45,397 nucleotides of DNA, taken from contig JAILLP010000001.1 in the NCBI GenBank assembly GCA_024693065.1, positions 1 through 45,397 of the forward strand, written 5' to 3'. Of this stretch, positions 16,915 through 25,756 are shown one piece after another. This DNA is from Paludibacteraceae bacterium. GTDB taxonomy: Bacteria > Bacteroidota > Bacteroidia > Bacteroidales > Paludibacteraceae. Every line of letters starts with the position of its first letter. The stretch's first letter is position 1. Under the pieces are notes generated by a model. That model worked only from the letters and a program-made list of their open reading frames with translations, did no database searches and had not been told where the DNA came from. The position numbers and the translations under genes are program-made.

Positions 16915-18189
16915 TCATTTACGACGCAATATCACCGCGTTCTGATGGGCGAAGAGTTGCTCGTTGCTGGCCATGATCTCGATCGCGTCGCCGATGCGCT
17001 CCAACCCCTCCTTCGTGATTTCCTGGTAGGTGATCTTCTTGCGGAAGCTGTCGAGGTTCACACCGCTGTAGGCCTTGGCGTAACCGTTGGTCGGCAGGGT
17101 GTGGTTGGTGCCGGAGGCATAGTCGCCGGCGCTCTCTGGCGTGTAGTGTCCTAAGAAGATGGAGCCTGCATTGTCGATCCGCTCCGCAATCTCCCGGTAA
17201 CCATTCGCCGAGATGATCAGATGCTCCGGTGCATAGGCGTTGCTCAGCGCTACGGCCTCGTCCATGTTCTTGACAATGAATATCTTACTGTTAGCCACGG
17301 ACTTTTCCGCGATCTCTTTCCTAGGCAATTGCGCCAACTGCACATCGACCTCCTTCATCACCTTCTCCGCCAACGCTTCGCTGGTGGTGACCAGGATGGC
17401 TTGGCTATCCACGCCATGCTCTGCTTGGGAGAGCAGGTCGGAGGCCACGAATACAGGGTTCGCCGTATCGTCCGCCAACACCTCCACCTCGGAAGGACCG
17501 GCAGGCATATCGATGGCCACGTCCTTGAGGCTCACCATCTGCTTGGCGGCGGTCACGTATTGGTTGCCTGGACCGAATATCTTATAGACCTTCGGCACGC
17601 TCTCCGTACCATAGGCCATGGAGGCGATGGCCTGCACGCCACCGATCTTGAATATCTTGCTCACGCCCGCTGTCTTGGCGGCGAACAGTACGGCTGGATG
17701 CACCTTGCCCTCCTTGTTGGGAGGAGTACAGAGCACGATCTCCTTGCAGCCCGCTATCTGTGCGGGGATGGCGAGCATCAGCACGGTCGAGAAGAGGGGA
17801 GCGGTTCCGCCAGGGATGTAGAGCCCGACCTTCTCGATGGCCTTCGCCTTCTGCCAACAGGTGACGCCCGGCATGGTCTCCACGCATGGGAGCTCTTGCG
17901 CCTGCGCCTTGTGGAACTTCTGGATGTTTCCTTTCGCCAATAGGATAGCCTCCTTCAACGCCGGGGAGACGATGGCTTCCGCCTCCGCCACCTCCGCTTC
18001 GGTCACTAGCAGGGAGGAGAGCTCCACCTTGTCGAATTTCAGTTCGTAGGCCTTGACGGCCTCGTCGCCTTTCTCCCTGACATCGTTCAGGACAGTGCGC
18101 ACGGTGTCGAAGAGCGTCGCGTTGTCGAACGTCGGGCGGGCGAGTAGCTGCGTCCATTCGGAGGCAGCAGGGTATTTATAGATCTTCAT
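16915..18189 (-). CDS. hisD: Histidinol dehydrogenase
   Basis: 424 residues, typical for HisD. Recognisable motifs: GLYIPGGTAPLFSTVLM, VFGPGN-type IFGPGNQYVTAAKQ, the zinc-site AEHGVDSQA, the catalytic YAPEHL and the late GTNHTLPTNGYA...GVNLDSFRK. It oxidises histidinol to histidine in two NAD+-dependent steps. It starts 13 bp after the hisG stop and is tightly coupled in the operon. Confidence 0.95.
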   Translation of the reverse strand: MKIYKYPAASEWTQLLARPTFDNATLFDTVRTVLNDVREKGDEAVKAYELKFDKVELSSLLVTEAEVAEAEAIVSPALKEAILLAKGNIQKFHKAQAQELPCVETMPGVTCWQKAKAIEKVGLYIPGGTAPLFSTVLMLAIPAQIAGCKEIVLCTPPNKEGKVHPAVLFAAKTAGVSKIFKIGGVQAIASMAYGTESVPKVYKIFGPGNQYVTAAKQMVSLKDVAIDMPAGPSEVEVLADDTANPVFVASDLLSQAEHGVDSQAILVTTSEALAEKVMKEVDVQLAQLPRKEIAEKSVANSKIFIVKNMDEAVALSNAYAPEHLIISANGYREIAERIDNAGSIFLGHYTPESAGDYASGTNHTLPTNGYAKAYSGVNLDSFRKKITYQEITKEGLERIGDAIEIMASNEQLFAHQNAVILRRK

Positions 18190-18202
18190 GACGATTGCGG
18201 AA

Positions 18203-19054
18203 TTAAAGGATCATTTTCTCGATAGGAACCACCAAGATACCCTCCGCACCCAACGCCTTCAGTTGGCTGATGATGTCCCAGAAGGTTTTCTCCGAGATGA
18301 CGGAGTGGAGCGAAGACCAGCCTTCCTTCACCAATGGAGTGACGGTCGGCGCCTTCATGCCTGGGAGGATCTCGCACACTTGCTTGATCTTATCGTTCGG
18401 GATGTTGAGGATGATATACTTCTTGCCCTCAGCGTTCTTGTAGGAGTCGAAGCGGAACAGGAGCTCGTCGAGGATCTGTTTCTTCTCGCCGCTCAATTGA
18501 GGGTTGCCGATGAGGATGGCCTCGGAGTTCAGGACCACCTCCACCTCCTTCAGGTTGTTGCTGACGAGGGTGCTGCCGGAGCTGACGATGTCGAAGATGC
18601 AGTCCGCCAACCCGATGCCAGGGGCGATCTCCACCGAGCCCGTGATGACGTGGATCTCCGCCTTGAGTCCGTTCTTGTCCAGGAACTGTTGCAGGATGTA
18701 AGGGTAGGAGGTGGCGATCTTCTTTCCGTTGAACCATTCCAACCCTTGGTAGTCCACCGCCTTAGGAATTGCCAAAGAGAGGCGGCACTTGCTGAAGTCG
18801 AGGCGTTTGATCAGATCGGCCTTCTCGTGGCGCTCCACGTATTCGTTCTCACCCACGATACCTACGTCGGCGATACCGCTCGCCACCGCCTGCGGGATAT
18901 CATCGTCGCGCAGATAGAGGATCTCGACTGGGAAATTGGAGGCTGGAACCAACAGGGTTCTCTTGCCCGAACTAATCTTGATGCTGGACTCCGACAACAT
19001 GGTCATCGTCTCTTCAAACAAACGGCCCTTGGCCTGAACTGCAATTCTTAGCAT
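18203..19054 (-). CDS. hisG: ATP phosphoribosyltransferase, long form
   Basis: 283 residues from the ATG at 19054 (MLRIAVQAKGRLFEETM); an upstream in-frame extension to 19117 overlaps the attenuator and is rejected. Motifs: ASGIADVGIVGEN, and SSGSTLVSNNL (PRPP-binding loop). The length and C-terminal ~80 residues (KYIILNIPND..., ...ALGAEGILVVPIEKM) indicate the long HisG with the ACT-like regulatory domain that gives histidine feedback inhibition and needs no HisZ. First enzyme of histidine biosynthesis and first gene after the leader peptide. Confidence 0.94.
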   Translation of the reverse strand: MLRIAVQAKGRLFEETMTMLSESSIKISSGKRTLLVPASNFPVEILYLRDDDIPQAVASGIADVGIVGENEYVERHEKADLIKRLDFSKCRLSLAIPKAVDYQGLEWFNGKKIATSYPYILQQFLDKNGLKAEIHVITGSVEIAPGIGLADCIFDIVSSGSTLVSNNLKEVEVVLNSEAILIGNPQLSGEKKQILDELLFRFDSYKNAEGKKYIILNIPNDKIKQVCEILPGMKAPTVTPLVKEGWSSLHSVISEKTFWDIISQLKALGAEGILVVPIEKMIL

Positions 19055-19086
19055 ATTGAATATTATTGTTTTGTTATTATTTCCTG

Positions 19087-19152
19087 AAAAAACAAAAGGC
19101 TCACCGAATCTCGGCAAGCCTTATTATATCGCACACACAACCGCTCACCGAA
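19087..19152 (-). promoter_or_regulatory. his attenuator: antiterminator segment and intrinsic terminator
   Basis: Minus strand. The terminator stem (19122-19096) pairs AAGGCT with AGCCTT and CCGA with TCGG around symmetrical TG/TG bulges, then TTGTTTTTT (19095-19087). An upstream segment TTCGGTGAGC (19152-19143) repeats the terminator's 3' arm and can therefore pair with the 5' arm instead. That segment begins one base after the leader peptide stop codon. A ribosome resting at the stop would mask it (termination); one stalled at the His codons would leave it free (antitermination). Confidence 0.85.
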
Positions 19153-19153
19153 C

Positions 19154-19201
19154 TTATCGTTGATAATGATGATGGTTATGATGGAACTTTGTATTAAACA
19201 T
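19154..19201 (-). CDS. hisL: his operon leader peptide
   Basis: A 15-codon frame on the minus strand from ATG at 19201 to TAA at 19154 encodes MFNTKFHHNHHHYQR. Five of 15 codons are CAT (His), grouped as HH-N-HHH directly before the stop. It lies between a TAnnTTTG promoter element and a terminator in front of hisG. The role as the His-sensing element of attenuation is inferred from this layout, as established for enterobacterial his leaders. Confidence 0.88.
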   Translation of the reverse strand: MFNTKFHHNHHHYQR

Positions 19202-19222
19202 ATCCTGAATTACTTTACGGTG

Positions 19223-19230
19223 CAAAGGTA
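19223..19230 (-). promoter_or_regulatory. -7 promoter element of the his operon
   Basis: TACCTTTG on the minus strand, an exact TAnnTTTG match, about 22 bp before the leader peptide ATG. No convincing -33 TTTG is seen. Confidence 0.65.
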
Positions 19231-19400
19231 TGTCTTTTTTTCCAATTAACTTGTATATCCTGTAAATATTTTTCTTTTAGGTTGTTTTCCTTTTAGGATT
19301 ACATGTTTCTGAATGGGTCTGAGGAATATATGAAATTTACTATTTGACGATTTACAATTTACAATTCGTGGCGTTCGTGGATATTCTTAACTCTTAACTC

Positions 19401-20747
19401 TCACGGTACTCTGTCATATTCGCCCATGAAGAGGATCAATCCCGTGCTGTTCTCGCGGATGGCGAAGGCGAACGGACGGTTGCAGTCTATATAATATACA
19501 GGTTCATGTTTGTTCTCTCCTTCACATATTGATAGGGTAGCTGGGATGGAAGTGACAACAGCCGCTTCGGTACCCTCTTCGCTTACGGACAAGAAATAGT
19601 CTTGGCGGATTTGTCCGATTTTTACGTCCCCATCGGGATCGCGAACTGCAGGGTACTTGGAAAATATGTCCTTGATGTTCAAATTACTCAGGATGGATTC
19701 GAATGAGTACCACCCCATGCTTTCAAATTTAGGCATGTACAATATACAGTTTTCGGCTCTGAAAGAGAGGGCGTTCCATTGAATGGATGGCAACACGTTG
19801 TCGAGCGAATGCCCTTTTTTCGGCAAGACGACAATCATGGAGTAATCTTTATTATAGTATAATTTGACGGCTTGATAGTTACGGGTCTCCGTGTAAGCTA
19901 ATTGGTAGTCGTCGCGGATGTAGTCGATATTCATGAACGTCGTCAGTTCTGTTTCCCCTTGCGTTCCATAGAATTTACGTTCCTTAGGCATCAACTTAAA
20001 TTTACATTCCCATTTCGCCCCGAAATAGCAGGCGTTGTTAATCAACAGCCGTGTGGAGTCTGTGATGTCCACACTTAATGATTTGATACGGTCTTTGGTC
20101 GCAAGTGCCGCCCAATTGTTGATGGTTGCCGCTGCGGCGCCCGGATTATTCTTAAAATCGAGGTGCCTGACGGTTGAGTAATATTTCTCCTTTGCCGTTT
20201 TTATGAAATCATTGCGGACCGGAGTCCCTTGGTTGACCCATAGTGCATTGGCGGTGTGGATCTCCGCGTCATTGGTCGTTAAATTGAGGGAACTGTATAG
20301 TTTCTGGTAGAAGTTGTTCATCTCCTCCAGTGCGTTTTCTCCTTGGAATCCAAGGACGTCTGTGATCTCCTTCGCTCCCTTTTCGGAGGCTCCGTTGGCG
20401 CATACACCCAACGCTATGTTGAGGCTGATAGGTGAAAAGAATTTGATGGCGGACGAATCCATTTTTCGTAATTGGGCATAGCAATTCATGGCGAACTGGT
20501 TATTGCTTTTCACGAATGGTTGCTCCTCTTCCGCCACTTCAAGCGAAATCTGCTCGTCGGATTCGGGTGGCAACACCCAATCGTTCAATTGGCTACTGGT
20601 GGTGTCTGAATCCCCCGCAGTGACGCTACTGTCAGCCTTTTCGCGACCAGCCACATCGTTTTGTCCAGGGTTTGGAGTTTGGCAGCCGAACAAGCCTGCT
20701 GTCAGCAATGTCATGCCCAAAATTAAGAATGGAGCTCTGTTTTTCAT
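19401..20747 (-). CDS. Serpin 1 (lipoprotein member of the array)
   Basis: 448 residues. Unlike its neighbours it starts with a lipoprotein signal (LLTAGLFGC, lipobox Cys at ~22) and lacks the MQVWLKNGE motif; an acidic linker follows. The serpin fold begins ~80. Shutter FFSPISLN, strand NNACYFGAKW and C-terminal NRPFAFAIRENSTG are present. The hinge SEEGTEAAVVTS has the small residues of inhibitory serpins. By the alpha-1-antitrypsin register P1-P1' would be Ser-Ile (PATLS|IC). The loop is the longest of the array (31 residues from P15 to the residue before NRPF). There is no acidic run after the Cys, so surface export is not indicated. Last gene of the array, behind a strong terminator. Confidence 0.9.
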   Translation of the reverse strand: MKNRAPFLILGMTLLTAGLFGCQTPNPGQNDVAGREKADSSVTAGDSDTTSSQLNDWVLPPESDEQISLEVAEEEQPFVKSNNQFAMNCYAQLRKMDSSAIKFFSPISLNIALGVCANGASEKGAKEITDVLGFQGENALEEMNNFYQKLYSSLNLTTNDAEIHTANALWVNQGTPVRNDFIKTAKEKYYSTVRHLDFKNNPGAAAATINNWAALATKDRIKSLSVDITDSTRLLINNACYFGAKWECKFKLMPKERKFYGTQGETELTTFMNIDYIRDDYQLAYTETRNYQAVKLYYNKDYSMIVVLPKKGHSLDNVLPSIQWNALSFRAENCILYMPKFESMGWYSFESILSNLNIKDIFSKYPAVRDPDGDVKIGQIRQDYFLSVSEEGTEAAVVTSIPATLSICEGENKHEPVYYIDCNRPFAFAIRENSTGLILFMGEYDRVP

Positions 20748-20781
20748 GTTACCATGTTTAAAATCATATGTCTAAGATAGT

Positions 20782-20820
20782 AAAAAAAATGGTGAGGACA
20801 ATCAATTTTTGCCCTCACCA
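20782..20820 (-). terminator. Intrinsic terminator between serpins 2 and 1
   Basis: TGGTGAGG and CCTCACCA form an 8-bp stem followed on the minus strand by eight T. It lies 26 bp after serpin 2's stop and only 34 bp before serpin 1's start, so serpin 1 needs read-through or a promoter inside this spacer; none is evident. Confidence 0.85.
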
Positions 20821-20845
20821 ATGATTATTTGACTATTCGATCAAG

Positions 20846-22249
20846 TTAGTTGCCTCCTGGCACATCGTCATACTCGCCCATAAAGAGCAGAAGGCCAGTC
20901 GTATTCTCACGGATGACGAAGGCGAACGGACGGTTGCAGTTCATTTTGAATTTAGCTTCAGGAAGCATCATTTTGATATCTGCCACAACGGAGGTAACAA
21001 CAGCGGCTTCTGTTCCTTCCTCATCCACTTTAACAAAATAATCCTGAGCGATTTGGCTTACATATAATGACTCCATTGGATCAATGATCGCATTAGGGTA
21101 TCTTGTGAAGATATCACTGATCTCCAATTCTGACAACACATTAGCTAACTGATAATTACCCCTCATTTCAAACTTAGGCATTATCACATTACAAGTTTGT
21201 TTTTGGAATGGAATAGAGTCCAGTTGAAGCGTCGGCAACACCTCATCAAGGGTGCGACCCTCTTTCGGTAATATCACGATCATGCTGTAGGCCCACGTTT
21301 GGGTCGTATCTTTCATGTCAAAGTCTCCGTTGGCATAGTCCAACACAACGGCTTGGTAATCATTTGTTTCAGCACACTTCATGTATTTACTTTCAATCTC
21401 CATGAATTCAGTTCTTTGGGACTGATTTTGTACACCCGAAAATACATTTTCCCCGAGACCTTCGAAAGGGAATTTCCACTTCGCTTTGAAGTAGCAGGCG
21501 TTGTTGAGGACGAGTTGCGTATTAGGAATAACATCTATAGAGAGCGATTTTATACGATCGTTGGTCATAAGGGCTGCCCAACTATTTATTGTATCCAATG
21601 CGCCTTGTGGATTACTGCCAAAACTCAGATGTCTAACCGTCGCATAATATTTTTCCCTTGCCTGCGACAAGAACTCACCATAGACAGCGGCTCCCTCTTG
21701 CACCCATAGCGCGTTGGCGGTGTGGATGTCCACGCTATCGACGTTCGAGTTGAGGGAGAGGTATACCTTCTGGTAGAAGTCGTTCATGTCCTTCAATGCG
21801 TTCTTTGATTGGAATCCTAAGGCGTCGGTAATCTCCTTGGCGCCCTCAGTGGACGCGCCGTTGGCGCAGAATCCCAAGGCCATGTTGAGGCTGACCGGCG
21901 AGAAGAAATGGAGAGATCTTGGCTCCGTTGATCCTGGCTTCACCGGCAACTTGCGGACCTTAGTGTAGCATTCCAGGGCGAATGCGTTGTTAGCTCGCAC
22001 GAACGTTTGCTCTTGTGCGCTTAACTTAAGCGGATTCGGCTTGGAGAATGTCGGAGGCATGGTATTCTCCAACAACGGTTGGTACACCTCACCCGGAAAT
22101 CTCTTGAAGGTGACGCTGTCCACCTCATCGATGTTAAACACTTGTTGTTCACCGTTCTTCAGCCAAACTTGCATGTTGCTTGGCGTCTCGGCGAATGATG
22201 CGGCACAGAATGTCAATGCCGCAAACCCTACTAATAAACTTTTTCCCAT
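20846..22249 (-). CDS. Serpin 2
   Basis: 467 residues from the ATG at 22249, chosen because the start MGKSLLVGF aligns with other array members (an ATG at 22255 is also possible). Signal peptide ending CAASFA, then the N-terminal motif MQVWLKNGE...VDEVDSVTF. Serpin signatures: HFFSPVSLNMALGFCANGA, NNACYFKAKW, hinge DEEGTEAAVVTS, NRPFAFVIRENTTG. Predicted P1-P1' is Lys-Met (VADIK|MM), the only basic P1 in the array, suggesting a trypsin-like target. Conserved Cys residues occur in helix A (ALECY) and before NRPF. Predicted to be exported across the inner membrane. Confidence 0.92.
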   Translation of the reverse strand: MGKSLLVGFAALTFCAASFAETPSNMQVWLKNGEQQVFNIDEVDSVTFKRFPGEVYQPLLENTMPPTFSKPNPLKLSAQEQTFVRANNAFALECYTKVRKLPVKPGSTEPRSLHFFSPVSLNMALGFCANGASTEGAKEITDALGFQSKNALKDMNDFYQKVYLSLNSNVDSVDIHTANALWVQEGAAVYGEFLSQAREKYYATVRHLSFGSNPQGALDTINSWAALMTNDRIKSLSIDVIPNTQLVLNNACYFKAKWKFPFEGLGENVFSGVQNQSQRTEFMEIESKYMKCAETNDYQAVVLDYANGDFDMKDTTQTWAYSMIVILPKEGRTLDEVLPTLQLDSIPFQKQTCNVIMPKFEMRGNYQLANVLSELEISDIFTRYPNAIIDPMESLYVSQIAQDYFVKVDEEGTEAAVVTSVVADIKMMLPEAKFKMNCNRPFAFVIRENTTGLLLFMGEYDDVPGGN

Positions 22250-22295
22250 ATCCATCTAATTTTAAATTAATAAAAAGTCTTCGCAAACATTTGCC

Positions 22296-22330
22296 GAGGA
22301 GGAGGCGCGGAGTGTCCGTGCCTCCTCCTC
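22296..22330 (-). promoter_or_regulatory. Strong hairpin upstream of serpin 2
   Basis: GAGGAGGAGGC and GCCTCCTCCTC form a perfect 11-bp stem, extended inside by CGGA/TCCG pairing. It lies 47 bp before the serpin 2 ATG and about 200 bp after the serpin 3 stop. There is no T-tract. It could be an mRNA-stability element, a U-poor terminator or a regulatory leader. Confidence 0.5.
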
Positions 22331-22528
22331 AACAGAATATCATACAGTGGAATCCTTGCGGAGTTCCAAAATCATTCATCGTCTGGTCGACAGGGGTATC
22401 CCCCTATCTGTTTAGTCCCTTATGGACGTAAATTATTATAAGTCATAAAGATAAGAAAAACTTTTCAATTTTCAGCGATTGACCAATCTTTTTAATATAA
22501 ATTTTTAATTGACCATATTGAACCAGCA

Positions 22529-23974
22529 TTAATTTCCTTCCTCCTGTGGCACGAAGTCATATTCTCCCATGAAGAGGATCAGTCCCGTGGCATTCTCACG
22601 GATGACGAATGCGAACGGACGGTTGCAGAACATAGAGAAATTTGGGTCATGCATTCCTGTGGTTTCTTCGACCTCAACGGTCGTGACGGCGGCAGCCTCC
22701 GTTCCGAGCTCGTCCACCCTCAGGAAATAATCTTGGATCACATTAGAGACCGCATAAGGATTGTCTCCTTGGTAAAGCTCTATCGCATTAGGGAAACTAT
22801 TGTATATGTCTTCGATGCCCATTGAATTGATGACGTTCAGTCCAGGGGTGGTGTCATTCAGGTTATATCCGCCCTTGACCTTGATCTTCGGCATATAGAT
22901 ATTGCATGCTTTATACTTGAAAGGGATGGAGTCCCATTGGAAGGTAGGCAATAGCTCGTCAAGACTATGGCCCTCCTTCGGCAGTACGACAATCATGCTG
23001 TATGCGGTGGGTGATTCATCTCCCCATTCTATCTCCTCTCCGCTTGAATAGTCCAAACTGACGGCGTCATAGTTGTCCGTCTCTGCGCATTTCAGCTTCT
23101 GCATTTCGATCTCCATGAAATCTGTTGCCTCAGGATCTCCTACTGATCCGTAAAATATGCTCTTGTTATAAGGTTCGAATGGAATTTTCCATTTCGCGTT
23201 GAAGTAGCATGCGTTGTTAAGGACAAGTCTTGTCCATGTGTCTATATCGACGCTAATGTTCTTGATGCAATCGTTGGTCATCAAGGCGGCCCACTTGTTG
23301 ATGGTGTCTTTTGAGCCGTCAGGATCCCCCCTGAAATTGAGGTGTCTGACCGTCGCATAATACTTCTCCTTGGCAGTCTCCAAGAAATCCTCGAGGACAT
23401 TGTTCTTATTGTCCGCCCATAATGCGTTGGCGGTGTGGATGTCCACGCTGTCAACATTCGAATTGAGGGAGCAATAGAGCTTCTGGTAAAAGTTATTCAT
23501 GTCCTCTAACGCATTCTCCGTATGGAAGCCTAGCGCATCTGTGATCTCCTTGGCACCTTCCTCGGTGGCACCGTTAGCGCAGAAGCCTAAAGCGAAGTTG
23601 AGGCTGACCGGCGAGAAGAAATGGACAGGTCTCGGTTGAGGTTCCTCTTCTTTCATTTGGTTTTTAGGAAGCTTCCTGACTATCTGGTAACACTTTTGGG
23701 CGAACTCATTATTCGCTCTGACGAAAGCCTGCTCCTGTTCATTCACCACAAGCGGATTGGGCTGGGCGAACTTTGGTGGCATGAAGTTCTCTGTCAGCAG
23801 AGTAATCTCCGGATTCTTGTATGTGCCGAAGGTGACACTGTCCACTTGATCGATGTCGAAAATCTTTGGTTCCCCGTCCTTCAGCCAGACCTGCATTTTG
23901 TCTGGTGTGCCGGCGAACGATGCGGCGCTGATGGTTAGTGCCGCAAACCCTAATAGTAAAGTTCTTTTTTTCAT
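22529..23974 (-). CDS. Serpin 3
   Basis: 481 residues from the ATG at 23974 (MKKRTLLLGF), preferred over a GTG two codons upstream. Signal peptide ending ISAASFA, then MQVWLKDGE...DQVDSVTFG. Serpin motifs: HFFSPVSLNFALGFCANGA, NNACYFNAKW and NRPFAFVIRENATG. Hinge DELGTEAAAVTT (Leu for Glu at P16). Predicted P1-P1' Thr-Thr within EVEETTG, with three acidic residues at P5-P2, unlike any other member. Helix A Cys (AQKCY) and pre-NRPF Cys are present. Longest protein of the array, with extra residues after helix A (KNQMKEEEPQPRP). Confidence 0.92.
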   Translation of the reverse strand: MKKRTLLLGFAALTISAASFAGTPDKMQVWLKDGEPKIFDIDQVDSVTFGTYKNPEITLLTENFMPPKFAQPNPLVVNEQEQAFVRANNEFAQKCYQIVRKLPKNQMKEEEPQPRPVHFFSPVSLNFALGFCANGATEEGAKEITDALGFHTENALEDMNNFYQKLYCSLNSNVDSVDIHTANALWADNKNNVLEDFLETAKEKYYATVRHLNFRGDPDGSKDTINKWAALMTNDCIKNISVDIDTWTRLVLNNACYFNAKWKIPFEPYNKSIFYGSVGDPEATDFMEIEMQKLKCAETDNYDAVSLDYSSGEEIEWGDESPTAYSMIVVLPKEGHSLDELLPTFQWDSIPFKYKACNIYMPKIKVKGGYNLNDTTPGLNVINSMGIEDIYNSFPNAIELYQGDNPYAVSNVIQDYFLRVDELGTEAAAVTTVEVEETTGMHDPNFSMFCNRPFAFVIRENATGLILFMGEYDFVPQEEGN

Positions 23975-24011
23975 AAGCACTATTTTAATTTAAAATTCAA
24001 AACTCAAAATT

Positions 24012-24093
24012 CCCTAGGGCGTTGCCCTAGGCTATATATGTTACGCCCCTTCAGGGCTAGGAAGTGCGCATCATGTAAAGATACGCACTTCCC
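24012..24093. repeat. Hairpin-rich intergenic repeat, serpin 4-3 spacer
   Basis: Three successive inverted repeats: CCTAGGGC-gtt-GCCCTAGG, GCCC-cttca-GGGC, and GGAAGTGCG...CGCACTTCC. The same module recurs at 25646 and 28770. Confidence 0.8.
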
Positions 24094-24096
24094 TCA

Positions 24097-24170
24097 ATTC
24101 TTAACTCTTAATTCTTAACTCTTAATTCTTAACTCTTAATTCTTAATTCTTAATTCTTAATTCTTAATTC
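24097..24170. repeat. Heptanucleotide tandem repeat at the 3' end of serpin 4
   Basis: About ten copies of a 7-bp unit (TTCTTAA or CTCTTAA) run up to and into the stop codon of serpin 4. The repeat gives stop codons in multiple frames on the minus strand. Confidence 0.8.
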
Positions 24171-25585
24171 TCTGCTTTTGGCACGGAGTTATATTCTCCC
24201 ATGAAGAGCAGGAGTCCCGTGGTGTTTTCGCGGATGGCGAAGGCGAACGGATGGTCGCAGTACATGTAGAATGATTCCATGACACCAGATCCACCAGCTC
24301 CCACGAAGGAGGTTACGGCTGCGGCTTCAGTACCGTTCTCATCCACATTGATGAAGTAGTCTTGTTGAACTTGTTGAATAAATATGTTTTTTTCATTCAA
24401 TATGACGTTCGGATAATGGCCGAGTTTGAACATGTCCTCGATGTTAAGTTCCTTGAGAATATGATCTAGCGGATAACCACCCATGGTTTTGAATTTAGGC
24501 ATGTAAATGTCTCCTTTCCTGTATCGGAAGGGGATGGAGTCCCATTGAATGGTCGGAAGTACTTCGTCCAGTTTGTGCCCGTCTTTCGGCAATACGACGA
24601 CCATGCTATAGGCGCTTGGGGTCGCACTGTTCTGTCCCCCCCATCTTGCCGAAGGTTTGTTCGCCTCCGTTCCGTAATCCAGTTTGATTGCTTGATAATA
24701 TTCATTCTCCGAGTATTCCAATTGTTCGTCTCTAATAATCATGAAATCTGTGGAGTCTGAGGCGTCCGTCGCTCCGTTGAAAACCATCTTTCCGAGGGGT
24801 GTGAATTTCGTCACCCAGTCTCCTTTGAAATAGCAGGCGTTGTTGATGACAAGCCGAGTGTAGCCATCTATTTTTATTCCGAGGTTTTTGATGCAATCGT
24901 TGGTCATGAGCGCCGCCCAATGGTCTATCGTGTCCTTTGAGCCTCCAGGATCTTTCATGAAGTCGAGGTTTCTAACGGTCGCATAGTATTTTTCTTTTGC
25001 GGTTTCCACAAAATCCATGTTGGCTACGCTGCGTTCGTTGAGCCATAGGGCATTGGCCGTACGGACTGTCACGCTATCGACTCCGGAGTTGAGGGAGAGG
25101 TATATCTTTTGGAAGAAGTTGTTCATGTCATCCAAGGCGTTCGCCGAATGGAAGCCTAATGCGTCGGTGACCTCCTTTATACCTTCATCGGTAGCTCCGT
25201 TGGCGCAGAAGCCCAGGGCGATGTTGAGGCTGATCGGGGAGAAGAAGTACACAGCCATAGGATTTCCATCGGCGTCTTGGGTGGTTCGTAAAATATTGTA
25301 GCACTTTTTCCCGAACTCGTTGGTGCTCTTCACGTATGCCAGTTCCTGTTCCGACAGTTTGAGCGGATTAGGTGCGGCGAACGTCGGAGGCAGGGTGTTC
25401 TCCGTCAGTGGCTGGTATTCCTGTTGTTGGGTCACGCCGAAGGTGACGCTGTCCACCTGGTTGATGTCGAAAACCCTTTGCTCACCGTTCTTCAGCCAGA
25501 CCTGCATGTTTTCCGGTGTGCCGGCGAAGGAGGCGAGGCTGAGCGCCAACGCTGCAAATTCTATGAGTAATGTTCTTTTTCCCAT
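24164..25585 (-). CDS. Serpin 4
   Basis: 473 residues. Signal peptide ending SLASFA, N-terminal motif MQVWLKNGE...NQVDSVTFG, then serpin fold: YFFSPISLNIALGFCANGA, NNACYFKGDW, hinge DENGTEAAAVTS (Asn at P16) and DHPFAFAIRENTTG. Predicted P1-P1' Gly-Ser in the small-residue loop VGAGGSGVM, suggesting elastase- or subtilisin-like targets. The middle (EYYQAIKLDYGTEANK, then TPSAYSMV) and the C-terminus YNSVPKAEN closely match serpin 6, while the N-terminal GVTQQQE block resembles serpin 7: a mosaic. Confidence 0.92.
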   Translation of the reverse strand: MGKRTLLIEFAALALSLASFAGTPENMQVWLKNGEQRVFDINQVDSVTFGVTQQQEYQPLTENTLPPTFAAPNPLKLSEQELAYVKSTNEFGKKCYNILRTTQDADGNPMAVYFFSPISLNIALGFCANGATDEGIKEVTDALGFHSANALDDMNNFFQKIYLSLNSGVDSVTVRTANALWLNERSVANMDFVETAKEKYYATVRNLDFMKDPGGSKDTIDHWAALMTNDCIKNLGIKIDGYTRLVINNACYFKGDWVTKFTPLGKMVFNGATDASDSTDFMIIRDEQLEYSENEYYQAIKLDYGTEANKPSARWGGQNSATPSAYSMVVVLPKDGHKLDEVLPTIQWDSIPFRYRKGDIYMPKFKTMGGYPLDHILKELNIEDMFKLGHYPNVILNEKNIFIQQVQQDYFINVDENGTEAAAVTSFVGAGGSGVMESFYMYCDHPFAFAIRENTTGLLLFMGEYNSVPKAEN

Positions 25586-25645
25586 GAAGCTTATATTTAA
25601 TTCTTAATTCAAAATTGACTTCGTCGAACTAACGTTTCATAATTT

Positions 25646-25730
25646 CCTAGGGCGTTGCCCCAGGCTATATGTGTTACGCCCTTTCAGGGCTGGGAGTTTG
25701 CGCATCGTGTAAAGATACGCATTCTCCCAT
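25646..25730. repeat. Hairpin-rich intergenic repeat, serpin 5-4 spacer
   Basis: A diverged copy of the module: CCTAGGGC-gtt-GCCCCAGG, GCCC-tttca-GGGC, GGGAG..GCG...CGC..CTCCC. Compensating differences keep the last stem (GGAAG/CTTCC elsewhere, GGGAG/CTCCC here). Confidence 0.8.
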
Positions 25731-25756
25731 AATTCTTAATTCAAAATTCATAATTC

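Noticed and set aside
18188-19051. Plus-strand 287-codon frame over hisG
   Set aside because: It mirrors hisG, whose motifs are unambiguous; high codon bias causes the antisense open frame.
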